Shown here: one piece after another, positions 22,101 to 30,480 of the stretch
Layout of the letters: every line of letters starts with the position of its first letter
Numbering within the stretch: position 1 is the first letter of the stretch
NCBI GenBank assembly: GCA_038049695.1
Contig: CP142451.1
Coordinates: 31,356,001 to 31,420,000, forward strand
From: Cinnamomum chago
Taxonomy: Eukaryota; Streptophyta; Magnoliopsida; Laurales; Lauraceae
Reading direction: 5' to 3'
DNA length: 64,000 bases
Program-made: the position numbers and the translations under genes
The notes under the pieces: generated by a model
Seen by the model: the letters and a program-made list of their open reading frames with translations, nothing else
Database searches by the model: none
Told to the model about the DNA's origin: nothing

Positions 22101-24247
22101 TTTGAGGTTTGCTTGATGTCTATTCCAATCCCATCATTATTTTCATGATATTTTTATCAATACATCACATACACTCTAGAGATGATTTCTACTTGAAACA
22201 GTAAGTAGAATAGGTATCCAACATGAAACAAGCATAAAGATTATTCAAATAAAACCAACCTGAAGAACAATATAAAATCTGAGATAAATTCCATGTATAA
22301 AACCCAAGAAAATCAGTACACCAATGCATAGTTTAACTCCAGCAAACCTGTACCCAATCTTGGAGTGGTCGGCCATTGGGAGAAACCCCAATGGACCACT
22401 TGGCGAGCCCCTATTTCCCCATACAGCACACTGCTGATACTTTTTGAGTGTATTTATTCTCATATCTAGGGCGGCAGCAAGAGTCATTTTCCTAATAAAT
22501 TTATATAAAACAAAAGGGTACACTCAAACAAGCCCATCATATAGACTTGTATGAGAAGTAGGCTGGGATGTTTTTCCCCACCTTTATAAGTCCTTGTGGC
22601 CTTTCTTGGTTGAGGAAGGGCATATGGCATAGATTAGAGTCGGCTCCTAGCTCTTCCTCTTCCTTCTCCAAACTTCTCTTTTTTTCTCCTCTTGTAATAG
22701 ACTAGGGTTTGGGTTTTTTCTTTTGGTGAAACAAAGAGATTTAAGGGAGAGAGATATGTCAACCAAAGTGGTCCCAGCCCTTTTACTGTTAAAAGAAAAA
22801 AGTGGTCCCAACCCTTGTGCACAAAGTGGCAATCACCTCGGGACTTGCACATGGTTTCGGGATGTGGGCAAGTTTCCTTAGTGTTTCTCATTATGTGGGC
22901 CTTCACAACTTTGGGCCCTGTTAGTAGTTAAAAGCTTAGTTTGAACTTATCTTGTAATGGTTCCCCACCCTCCTTTCCTCTTTTTATTTATATTCATGCC
23001 ATAAAACTTCCACACGCCTTCCGAATCCCTCAACAGTCCCTAAGCTTGGGTGTTCCACTGCAGTCGGCTCGCATGGACCCCATCTCACTCGTATTATTAA
23101 ATTTCATCACTTAACTCAGTTCTCCTTCTCAATGATATTAAATAATCTTATGGTTTAATTATATAGACTAAGGCCTAGATTAGTTTGATTGGACTTAATT
23201 AATTAGATAACTATCCAGCAATTTTGGTCAAAACTTATCAGAGAAGAATAAAATAGATTTAAAAATGCATGTTCCAAATCTCATAGATTGGGCCCTTATA
23301 AAGGTAAAGCAGAACCTTCCCAACTTGCTTGCACATTTTGATGTTGCATTATTCTAGGGGTCAAATGACATGTATTAATACAGTGAATAAACATTGGCAT
23401 CTTAAACTATCTCCAAAAGAAGCAATATTTTCTGTCATTGTTTTTGCATTCCTAATGTATCTGATTTTATGTATTGGATTGTGTAGAAAACAATTTCTGT
23501 CATTGTTTTTTCATTCCTATTGTATTTGATTTCATTTGGATTGTATAGATTTTAATTTCCTCCCCTGCCTCATGATTCAGCTCCCTAACCAAGTATATTT
23601 TTCCTCAGCTGTACAAGGAGCTTGTGTGCCCTCTGGACAACTTTGAACTATTGCTGTTTTCCATGGCGGGTACTGATGGAAAATCATTTCCATTTTGTCC
23701 TTATTGTTACAACAGTCCTCCATTTGAAGGAATAGACACTCTCTTTGGTGCTCTTAAGATGGGCAGTTCAGGCAAGTTAGGCAAGGGAGCAGGCATGCCT
23801 TGCTTCCTTTGCCCGCACCCTACTTGTCGGCATTCTTTGATAGCTCAAGGAGTGTGTGCTTGTCCGGAGTGCGGTGGGACTCTTGTCCTTGATCCTGTCA
23901 GTGCCCCCAAGTGGAGGCTATATTGCAACATGTGCAACTGCCTTGTCTTCCTTCCCCAGGGGGCGCATAGGATCTCAACCACACGTGAGCGGTGCCCTGA
24001 CTGTGATTCTACTATCATTGAAGTGGATTTCAACAAGAAAACAACCCCTCTGAGTGATGGAACTACTCTCCATGTTGGGTGCATCTTGTGTGATAAATTG
24101 CTGCACTCACTCGTGGAAATGAAGCATGGGACATCCTTCAAGTATGCAGGAGGGAGAGGGAGAGGACGGAGAGGAGGCATCAGGGGACGGGGGCGAAGGA
24201 GCAGTGGAAAACAAGAGGACCCTAAGATGAGTTTTCGAGATTTTTGA
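7031..24247 (+). CDS. TOP3B: DNA topoisomerase 3-beta, C-terminal four exons (5' part outside window)
   Basis: The exons 7031-7159, 7338-7550, 9228-9407 and 23609-24247 join in frame (43+71+60+212 residues) with GT-AG borders. The protein follows animal and plant TOP3B closely: [20 protein letters not shown] (type IA core motif), [11 protein letters not shown], and [17 protein letters not shown] series of CxxC zinc-binding pairs follows (CGKC/CGTC, CPYC, CPEC, CNMC, CPDC, CILC). An Arg-Gly tail ([16 protein letters not shown]) is like the RGG box that binds RNA in animal TOP3B. TOP3B relaxes or decatenates single-strand-containing DNA and RNA through a 5'-phosphotyrosine intermediate. The catalytic tyrosine and TOPRIM domain lie upstream of this window. 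The visible reading frame is intact. The last intron is 14,201 bp and TE-filled. Confidence 0.95.
7338..7550 (+). CDS. TOP3B: TOP3B exon B
   Basis: Starts [13 protein letters not shown] and ends QKYSYFVKQ before GTAATA. It covers the end of the topoisomerase core up to the zinc region. The 178-bp intron before it ends in TTGAAG, an acceptor with a weak pyrimidine tract. Confidence 0.92.
7551..9227 (+). other. TOP3B intron (1,677 bp)
   Basis: Starts GTAATA and ends TTCTCTGCAG. It is A/T-rich with no coding sequence, and holds one complete CTATGATGC-family MITE at 9002-9167. I see nothing else assignable between 7560 and 8960. Confidence 0.8.
9002..9167. mobile_element. CTATGATGC-family MITE with 8-bp target duplication
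   Basis: Starts CTATGATGC and ends GCATCATAG. It is flanked on both sides by CTCATCAA (8994-9001 and 9168-9175), a perfect 8-bp duplication. Inside, about 35 bases of the left flank (from GCAATATATTATC) recur at 9051, pointing to a later partial tandem duplication of flank plus element. The interior words GTATC and GTCCCTGCC are shared with the other copies. Confidence 0.85.
9228..9407 (+). CDS. TOP3B: TOP3B exon C
   Basis: Sixty residues from [12 protein letters not shown] to [10 protein letters not shown]. Contains the first zinc pair CGKC...CGTC. Preceded by CTCTGCAG and followed by GTACAA. Phase 0 at both borders. Confidence 0.94.
9641..9743. repeat. 53-bp tandem duplication
   Basis: CACTATATAGGTTGAATCAA starts at 9641 and again at 9694; the two copies are almost identical, so the duplication is recent. 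Confidence 0.9.
9984..10243 (+). mobile_element. 5'-truncated RTE-type LINE with 25-bp target duplication
   Basis: Encodes the last part of an RTE-clade ORF in broken frames: [16 protein letters not shown], then [22 protein letters not shown], a standard C-terminus for plant RTE LINEs. It ends in a TTTGG-rich tail. Flanking 25-bp repeats starting TGCAATCATCATC (9959-9983 and 10244-10268) differ at one base, marking an intact target-primed insertion. Only about 260 bp of the element is present. Confidence 0.9.
10269..10686. other. Intronic spacer
   Basis: No gene. A 29-bp duplication around GAGTGATGCGTGTGTGTG lies at 10426-10484. Otherwise nothing assignable. Confidence 0.5.
10687..11500 (-). 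mobile_element. RTE-type LINE fragment, reverse orientation
   Basis: On the minus strand, reverse transcriptase C-terminal words appear in order from 11480 downward: [13 protein letters not shown] (the family has ADDIVLVDE), then [19 protein letters not shown] and MFGHVQHM near 10860-11080. The 3' end at 10687 has the (ATG)n-type tail typical of plant RTE LINEs. Frames are broken by several stops and shifts. No target duplication was found. Confidence 0.8.
11501..13270. other. Intronic sequence, unassigned repeats
   Basis: T-rich runs lie at 11580-11655, a TA run near 11810 and an A run at 12367-12384. The segment 12875-13265 opens GTCAAGCCCCAAAACTC, which resembles in layout the TGTCACGACCC start at 19744 and could be an LTR relic. 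The phrase GTAGAAAAGAGAGGCTTTT near 12238 also occurs at 9907. No gene is seen. Confidence 0.4.
13987..15256. mobile_element. Complete hAT-like non-autonomous element, 1,270 bp, 8-bp TSD
   Basis: Begins CATAGTTGTCAA and ends TTGACAACTATG. The ends pair over about 23 bases with two mismatches. It is flanked on both sides by GTTTTTGG, a perfect 8-bp target duplication. Both subterminal zones are rich in TTCGG/CCGAA words, as transposase-binding regions of hAT elements often are. The interior (about 14780-15010) is GC-richer and gene-like in composition but holds no convincing protein. A fold-back element is nested at 14100-14252. It sits between the primer site and gag of the copia fossil. Confidence 0.88.
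14100..14252. mobile_element. Fold-back MITE inserted in a TA run
   Basis: Arms of about 64 bp (14100-14163 and about 14189-14252) are near-perfect reverse complements, containing ATGAGAGCATCTCTCA and its partner TGAGAGATGCTCTCAT, separated by about 25 bases. TA repeats lie on both sides, which fits a Tc1/mariner (Stowaway-like) TA target. It is nested in the 13987-15256 element. Confidence 0.8.
17677..17807. mobile_element. CTATGATGC-family MITE, 131 bp, 8-bp TSD
   Basis: Ends CTATGATGCA/TGCATCATAG pair perfectly over 10 bases. GCTATAAG flanks both sides (17669-17676 and 17808-17815); a 9-bp reading GGCTATAAG is possible if the last G is excluded. It is inserted in the copia fossil between integrase and reverse transcriptase. 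Confidence 0.88.
18050..18652. mobile_element. CATAGTTGT-family element, 603 bp, 8-bp TSD
   Basis: Starts CAGTGTTATGAA and ends TTCACAACTATG; 9 of 12 end bases pair. CTCTAGAG flanks both sides (18042-18049 and 18653-18660). The left subterminal zone repeats TTCGTCC and TTCGGTCC words. It belongs with 13987-15256 and 1-520 by its terminus, but is shorter. It is nested in the copia fossil. Confidence 0.86.
19744..20880. mobile_element. LTR-like insert starting TGTCACGACCC, carrying a TIR element
   Basis: Interrupts the copia fossil between reverse transcriptase and RNase H. The opening TGTCACGACCCAAAA and phrases such as GTGACCCACTGGTCACC resemble the termini and interior of long plant LTRs like the one at 33616. 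The right end is not clear, because the TIR element 20469-20804 lies inside it. It may be a truncated solo LTR. Confidence 0.4.
20469..20804. mobile_element. CAAAATAGC-family TIR element
   Basis: Starts GGATCAAAATAGC and ends GCTATTTTGAACC, an inverted pair with one mismatch. Next to the right end is GTAGCGGCCGC. It is related by terminus to 5913-6685. The flanks CATAGTCAA and CATGCCCAA agree at 6 of 9 positions, a possible eroded 9-bp duplication. Confidence 0.6.
21417..21777 (-). mobile_element. 5'-truncated RTE LINE with 10-bp TSD
   Basis: Starts with the reverse complement of the RTE 3' tail (CATCATCATCAAAGCCTTGTC), followed by antisense RTE C-terminal sequence. GTAATTCATT occurs on both sides (21407-21416 and 21778-21787), a perfect target duplication. 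It sits just right of the copia 3' LTR remnant. Confidence 0.85.
21788..23608 (+). other. 3' end of the giant TOP3B intron
   Basis: A short duplication around AAATCAATTAAGTT lies at 21870-21930. The segment 22600-22760 is pyrimidine-rich and may be TE-derived. A repeated phrase with TTTCTGTCATTGTTTTT lies at 23428-23530. It ends in the acceptor CAG at 23606-23608. No coding exon was found. Confidence 0.5.
23609..24247 (+). CDS. TOP3B: TOP3B terminal exon
   Basis: 212 residues from [15 protein letters not shown] to the stop TGA at 24245-24247. It holds the zinc pairs CPYC, CPEC, CNMC, CPDC and CILC and the Arg/Gly-rich tail, and ends KMSFRDF. Relative to the animal protein it has a plant-type insertion ([16 protein letters not shown]) between two zinc segments. 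Confidence 0.95.
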   Translation: MYKELVCPLDNFELLLFSMAGTDGKSFPFCPYCYNSPPFEGIDTLFGALKMGSSGKLGKGAGMPCFLCPHPTCRHSLIAQGVCACPECGGTLVLDPVSAPKWRLYCNMCNCLVFLPQGAHRISTTRERCPDCDSTIIEVDFNKKTTPLSDGTTLHVGCILCDKLLHSLVEMKHGTSFKYAGGRGRGRRGGIRGRGRRSSGKQEDPKMSFRDF

Positions 24248-24499
24248 GATCGATCAGCTGATTTGACATTCAATGCTAACCAAATTATGTGGTAATCAAT
24301 TACATTTTCTATGATCTTTTAGGACACTTTTGTGCTGTACCAAATGTGCTGAAAAGTAATGGATTGGAGACTTGTTTGGTGCAACTCTAATCTCAGCATA
24401 CTCTCTCTCTCTCTCTCTCTCCACAGAAGAGGAAGAGACAAGCCCTCAGTTGAATCATCAATACTTGATATAAACTGGTAAGAATCGAGCCTCAACATG
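24248..24499 (+). other. TOP3B 3' untranslated region (probable) with CT microsatellite
   Basis: Directly follows the stop. A (CT)n run lies at 24400-24422. No clear AATAAA is seen, so the polyadenylation site is not placed. Confidence 0.45.
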
Positions 24500-24613
24500 C
24501 TATGATACCTTGATACCTTAAAACTAGGCAATGTATCTTGTTGTATCGTATCCGATACTATGTTTTTTATGTGTAAAATCCTACCATGTCCCTGCCATAT
24601 CTGGGCATCATAG
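24500..24613. mobile_element. CTATGATGC-family MITE downstream of TOP3B
   Basis: Starts CTATGATACC and ends TGGGCATCATAG. The flanks TCAACATG and TCAGCATG (7 of 8 identical) form an 8-bp duplication. Internal words GTATCGTATCC, TTTTATGTGTAAAATCC and GTCCCTGCC match the copies at 9002 and, inverted, 17677. Confidence 0.82.
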
Positions 24614-27501
24614 TCAGCATGCATATATGCATAGTTTCGAGACGGCATATATGTACATGAATGAACCAAGTTGTCAATATGATGGGCAGCCTCACAGTGG
24701 ATAGACCTGTGGGTATAGACAGAGCCAGAAATCTCCTCATTCCAACACTGTTACACCCATTTGATGGATTGCTTGCAGACAGTAATCGACATTCACTATA
24801 GAGAAGGGCAAATAATTGGATAGTTTGTATCTTCCAATTGGGAATCTGTTTGGTCTAATTTTCAATTGACGGCTGGGTTCTCATATCATTAGGTTTATCT
24901 TTGAGCCCTGGGTTCTCATGTACAACTGAGAGCCTGAGAATATCATGTATATCCTCAGTTGGATCTTATAATTCCTCAGTGGTGGAAACCAAGGAACTCC
25001 ATGTGCACGCCCAATGCACCTGTACATGCTTATATGTCCGGGTGTGCACTGTATTGGCATGGCTGGATTTATGTGTCGAAATTAGAAACCAACAAAATCT
25101 GGTGACTTCAACAGTTTTCGTATCTGATGTTAGGGATAAAGCATGTTATTCCTCCTGAATTCACTTTGAGTTGTGCACCAATATGATGATTGACTATCCA
25201 ACGGTTCTCAATGTAATGGGAACAGAGTGACGATAGCTTCCTTATTTGTGCCATGACTTTGACAGACCATGAAGACAATTCAAGCAAATCAGGGTTGGTT
25301 TGTCATGGCCCATAAGGTAATAAATGATTTTCTGTTGGAGACAAAGTTAGCAGAACCATGGCTAAATTGTAGTTAAATATGAAGGTTTCAGTATCTTTTT
25401 GGAGCATATGGCTCCACAAACCAGTTAAACCTATATTTGTGTTAACAATCCCTGCAAAACAGATTGGCTGAAGTACAGGTATGTGTTCCATTCTTCTTTT
25501 TTAATTGTACCTTCTGTGAGTAATATTTTCCTCTGGAACAGCATAACAATAGAAAGAGGACACAACTTTACTTGCACGTGTAAAGCACTATTCCTTTGTC
25601 AGTTATCCATAATACTTGTACAGATTATTGTAAACAATTTAGTTGTAATCAAGATCTAATCATATATATGCAGATTGTAATCAAGCCCATGATATAAGGC
25701 ACCTAGAAGCAGATTGTAATCAACCCATGAAATATCGGCACCTTGTACTGTACATGGGACAATCCTCTCAAAGAGAGGCAGGTTATCCAATTGCAAATTT
25801 CTTGGTTTCTTTTGAAATAGATGGTATCAGTCTCAGAGCAAGGTTGCCCAATTGAGAGTGGGTCCTGTCCTAGTTGTATAAGTTCTGTTCGGCTTTGGGT
25901 TGTGGGCGGACCCAGCTCTCTGTTTCTTGTCTCATTTCCAAAAGATGGTTTTTGACCCACTGGAGTACATGAAAGGGGAGAAGCCTGGCGTTCTCAAAGC
26001 CCCAGGGTCTTGTGGTTTTAGTGATGTTCCCGTTCTCTCCATTCTTTTGATGAAGACCCCAGCAGAGCACTAATTTTTTCCTTTTCGTTTTTTACTCAGA
26101 GATTCAGATATCCTTTTTTTTACTTACAGATTTAGATATCCCTTTTTTTTCTGGTGTGGTGGGTATTCTATTCACCCCCATCCGACGACTGGAAGGACAT
26201 AGAGAAGACTGAGGGATTTTTGTCCCTTGAATTGGAGAATCTGGTAGATCTTTGGTTTATCTCAGTGGGCTTTTCACTGAGTTCCTTTCATAGGGAATCT
26301 CTCAGCTTTTAGTCAGCTAAGGATGATGCCTACATTGGTCTCAGCTGCCATGCACTCAGTTCCAGATAATCATGTGGCTAATCTCCGTCAGTCAAGAAAG
26401 ACATCTGTGGTGGGGCAGGTTAGTACTTTGTTCATTGTCTTAAAACCCTTGGTGATGGGCCAGTGGTGATTTTTCATCTAATTTTTTCAGTGATCTGGAC
26501 TGATGGTTATTACATCAATCATCTTGAAATTCGCAGAAATAGAAGCTGGTTTGGAAAATAATCGGTATCCTTTGTGGTACCATAAGTTCTCTTTATAATG
26601 TTGTTGCCAAGTGACTATAGCCGTGTTTCCTAGCAGGCAGCTCCGACAAGGCGGAGTTAACAGATGGTAAGGAGACCGATGAAGGATGGACCCATGGAGA
26701 GGCCCAAATTCAAACTGGAGTCAATAAAAATTGAGCAAGGCAAATGTCCTCACCATACTTTTGGAAAATGGGGCACAGCAGCAACAGAGAGTTGTGGGTT
26801 CATCAAGGCTGATTGATCTCAGTACCTAGTATCAAATTGTAGAATTGTTGAATTTTTTTATCATCTTATTTAATTGATCAAGTGTCCATTTCTAATTGAT
26901 ATCGGCGAGCAAAGTTGGGTTGTAGTTGGGCCAAATAGTCCCACACAGCTTCTGCTCTCCAGATTTGGCCAAATTAGCACAGATGGATGAAATGATTCAA
27001 CAAAATTTGCAGTCCATGTCAGGATGTGGACATTATTGGCGTACCATTTCTCACGTTTGGTTTCGGGTATGTTTAATCATTTTTCATAACCCTTTCACCA
27101 TGAGAAATATTTTTATTAGATAAGACCAATAGGTATAATTTATACCTTTGATGGAAATGGTCATAATGTAGTGAATTAAGAAAAAGAAAAGTTTCAAAGG
27201 GAAAAATGGCTTTGGCGACTCTACTCAGACAGTGGTAAGAGTGTTCAAAACAAAAATATATATGAGGTCGTCTAAGGAAATCAAAGCTTGTTGCAGTTGA
27301 CCGTAGATATTGGGATGCTGATGTGGTTGGATCTAAAAGTTGAACAATCCAGGTGGAAACTGTTTGCAGTAATTTGCACAGACGAGAGGATGTTTAAATA
27401 GCTGGGCTATTTTGGGCCCATTTGGCATTGTTTTGCGCTGTTCTTGATTCTAGTAATATTGCCCATACGACTGTCCTTAAATATAATATGAGTACTGCTT
27501 C
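24614..27501. other. Intergenic, no gene recognised
   Basis: A short open stretch begins MMPTLVSAAMHSVPDNHVAN at 26322 and runs to CAG|GTTAGT, which could be a first-exon fragment. A second (GPNSPTQLLLSRFGQ) lies near 26930. Neither belongs to a family I know, and they do not form a continuous gene. T-rich runs lie at 26113-26150. Confidence 0.35.
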
Positions 27502-28256
27502 CTACACTGCAAAAATCCCTCCACACACTGCAATTTTTTTAAAAAAATTAAAAATAAAAATAAACCCTAAACTACCCTTCTTTCCCCCTCTCTGCTCCGG
27601 CAAACCCACCTGCCGCCACCCTGCACCTCTCCCTGTCCCTCTCTCCCTACCCCTACTCCTAGGTCTTTCTACACCCGCCCGCCCTCATCTCCATCCCCAC
27701 CCACCCCTAGCCCCCAACCCTATCCCCACCATCTCCGCAGTGCTGTCAAAGCGGAGTGAGAGAAAGGGAGGAAGAGAAGGAGGGAGAGAGGAAGGCTAGG
27801 CTGGGGAAGGGGCGAGTGATGAGGGCGGGGGAAGGGGGAAGGGTGGGGAGATGGAGGAAGAGGGAGATGGGGAAGGGGCGAGTGATGAGGGCGGGGGAAG
27901 GGGGAAGGGGGAAGGGGGGGGAGATGGAGGAAGAGGGAGAGGGTGGGCAGGGGAGAGGGAGAAACAGAGGGAGGAGGGATTTCGAGCGAGGGGAGATGGG
28001 GAGAGAGGAAGAGCGAGGGGGAGATAGGGAGGGGGATGGCAGTGGGGGGAAATGGGGAAAGGGAGAAGGAGAGGGCATGCGGGGGCTGCCCATGACGAGG
28101 GAGAGAGATAGGGGGAGGAAGAAGGAGAGCAAGAGGGATCCGCGTCGGCGACAAGGGTGGTCGGAGCAGGAAGAGGGAAGGATAGTTTAGGGATTTTTAA
28201 TTTTTAATTTTTTTAAAGAAAATTGCAGTGTGTGGAGGGATTTTTGCAGCATGTAG
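27502..28256. mobile_element. MULE-like non-autonomous element with about 80-bp TIRs and purine-rich core
   Basis: Left arm from CTACACTGCAAAAATCCC (27502) pairs with the right arm ending at 28256 over about 78 bases, and looser similarity continues inward. Both arms share ATCCCTCCACACACTGCAAT. The core is pyrimidine-rich on the left and a long G/A tract on the right, with a 66-bp tandem repeat from 27811 and 27877 (GGCGAGTGATGAGGGCGGGG). Long arms suggest a Mutator-like origin, but no clear 9-bp duplication is seen. Confidence 0.7.
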
Positions 28257-28310
28257 GTAGCCACTCAAATAATATTTACCTTATAACAGGTGAAGTTTAA
28301 ATATTTTCTA

Positions 28311-28441
28311 CAGAATTGTTCGTACAAGAATGGTGTGATATCGCACGGCCCTAGAATATCGCACATGGTAATATGTGTGATATCGCACTATCCTAAGAGA
28401 TCGCATGATTCAATGTGTGCGATATTGCATGAACAGTTCTG
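28311..28441. mobile_element. 131-bp inverted-repeat element with GATATCGCAC motifs
   Basis: CAGAATTGTTC (28311) and GAACAGTTCTG (to 28441) pair at 10 of 11 bases. Inside, near-palindromic TGTGATATCGCAC occurs twice, with further variants AATATCGCAC, AGATCGCAT and TGCGATATTGCAT at short spacing. Flanks show no obvious duplication, so a transposon identity is inference. Confidence 0.5.
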
Positions 28442-30259
28442 TGGAAAACGGTTCCTAGAGCGCTATACCGCAATATCCCATATTGCCCTTGATTCTGTGT
28501 CGAGATTGGGCTGTGCTGAGAGTAACTTGTGCGCGGGAAGTTCTTAGGCAACATGGATTTAGAATCCCCAGAAAGCTGAAAGAGAGCAGAGAGCTAGGTC
28601 GGATGATGCCAATATCGAGTGGGCCCCATGATTCTTGATCATAGGTTTTTGCTTCCCTCCCAGGTAAGATGGGTAAGTCCATAAGAATCAAGATCCATAT
28701 AGTCAAAACTTGAGTAGGGATTTCAGTACATAAGATCATATCTAATCTAACATCTTGACACAATTTATGAATGCGAGAATAAAATAGTTGAGAAAGTATT
28801 AAATTTTTAATAAAGTAACAGTATTTTTCTTTGAAAATGAGATAAGAAATAATTACTCTCCTGCAACATCAAGCTTCCCTACATGAAATTGAAGGAACTT
28901 AGTCACTAAAGTCCATTCATGCAAATTGTCTGTTAACTGTTGGCATGCCTTTGAGGGGATGGATATCAAATAAAATACATTTCTATAGTTTATGAAAATC
29001 TATAAACAGCAACCAGCGATGAAGTGTCAGATTCCCAAAAGGATGAGGAATAGCATGACTGTAACATGACAATTTGGGTAGAGAAGAATAGATTTCAATC
29101 TACTGCTCAAAGTAACAACATTGTTACAAATTCATTCAGCTTCTGCTCAAGGTGATGACATTGTTATAAATTACAATTAGTTTCTGGTAGAAAGTTTTAT
29201 TACATGAAAATACAATCAGTAATGTTCTGACTGAGCAAAAGCGTTTCTTTCTTAATGAATCAAACAAGTGCCTTCAACGTTGATGTTTGAGATGATTAAA
29301 CGTAGATAAAGGTACTCTTTAGAAGGTGTCTTGGATATAAATCCTGATTCTTAGGATTGAAGTTACATTCTATAGATTTGCATGCGCAGAATGCCAGAAC
29401 CTTTATCACCTCAAAAATAACTTGTGCTTCCCAAACCTTTAACTCAAATATGGATTCGGGGAATGAAACATGCATCAAAAGAGAGTGGCTATTTTAATAT
29501 CTACAAAAACATGTCTGTATGGGGAGATAGTTTTGGCTACAGGTGACACCTACTGGACTTTGACTATTCAGAGCCCTATTGAAATCTAAATAAGAAGTCA
29601 TCTATTTCATTTAGGGTTTAAAATATCAAAATCATACTTATACTCGCTAAGTCGCATTCTATTCTGTTTTTTTTTTTTTTTCTCTCTTTTCTTTTCTTTT
29701 CTTTTCTTTTTTTAGTTAACTGCCTTGGATTGTACTGGTTGCTCTAATGACATTGGAAACTGTCCAAACAAACAAGAGGTGAGCCCAAACCCACTTAATG
29801 GACATCAAAAGTGAAAAGGAAATAAAAACTAAGTCAAATATCAAAATGTTGGAAACTCTTTCCATATGAAGATGATAGCCACGTGATACAAATTCGAGAG
29901 AGAGAGAGAGAGAGAGATGAATCCCATTCTCAAATTCTAAATGTGAACTGTACAAGTAAATAAAGAAGCTATGCAAGGAAAGCAGATGCTATACTTATTA
30001 CAGTATTCATAGGCATGCTTCCGGAAGCATTTCTCAGCACCATTGCTTCAGAAATGGGCCAAGAATTCAACCCCACAAATCCAGATGTGAACAGGTGCAC
30101 AAACAGAAACTACAGTGAGTCACACCTGTTTACATGGTGTATTTTTCTCAAAATGCTTGTCCTCCTGATCATGAAAAAAATACAAAATCATCACAAATGT
30201 GAAGTGAAGAATGATGCCCAAATATGAAGTGAAGAATGAAAAGATGTTCCTCATGAGGT
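28442..30259. other. Intergenic A/T-rich sequence
   Basis: A 40-bp near-duplication (CTGCTCAA...ACATTGTTA) lies at 29103-29175. A TC/T-rich tract lies at 29668-29715 and a (GA)n run at 29895-29917. No gene or known element was recognised. Confidence 0.45.
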
Positions 30260-30480
30260 CCTCTTCTACTAATACCAGGTATAGAGTGCTGTCGTTGCCA
30301 GTTGTTCTTCGTAATCATCGTCTTCTTAAAGACGTTTAGTACCTATATCCATGATGGAGCATATGGTAAAATGGATAATAATAAGCTGCTGGCATTTGTT
30401 ACTCATGTCCATAACCATAATATGGCAATGGTGGTTGCGCTGCCCATTAATCAAATCCTATGAAAGACTGATCATATGGT
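30260..30480 (-). pseudogene. Decayed Tyr/Pro-rich exon-like fragment
   Basis: The minus-strand reading contains PYAPYDQSFIGFD, WAAQPPLPYYGYGHE and QMPAAYYYPFYHMLHHGYRY, separated by two stops that each sit where a Gln codon would be a single C-to-T change away. The wording looks like the low-complexity tail of a plant RNA-binding or adaptor protein, but I cannot name the family. It lies next to the 3' LTR of the minus-strand copia. Confidence 0.35.

Larger units (their letters stand above)
9408..23608 (+). other. Giant TOP3B intron, 14,201 bp
   Basis: Runs from GTACAACAAATC to TTTTTCCTCAG. The residues on either side (GTIK and LYKELVCPL) are contiguous in TOP3B proteins, so this is one intron. 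It contains two RTE LINE pieces near the 5' end, a copia fossil with nested elements (13271-21321), another RTE LINE (21417-21777) and unassigned sequence. Confidence 0.9.

Noticed and set aside
24614-26322. Organelle-derived insert
   Set aside because: No plastid or mitochondrial gene words were recognised.
26322-27123. Possible small gene (MMPTLVSAAM... and GPNSPTQLLL...)
   Set aside because: Two isolated short stretches without a shared frame, family match or clear splice pattern; noted only as unassigned.
27720-28190. Long open frames on both strands (about 128-144 codons)
   Set aside because: They are by-products of a purine/pyrimidine-biased tract: one strand gives Arg/Glu/Gly repeats, the other Pro/Ser/Leu repeats, with no domain.
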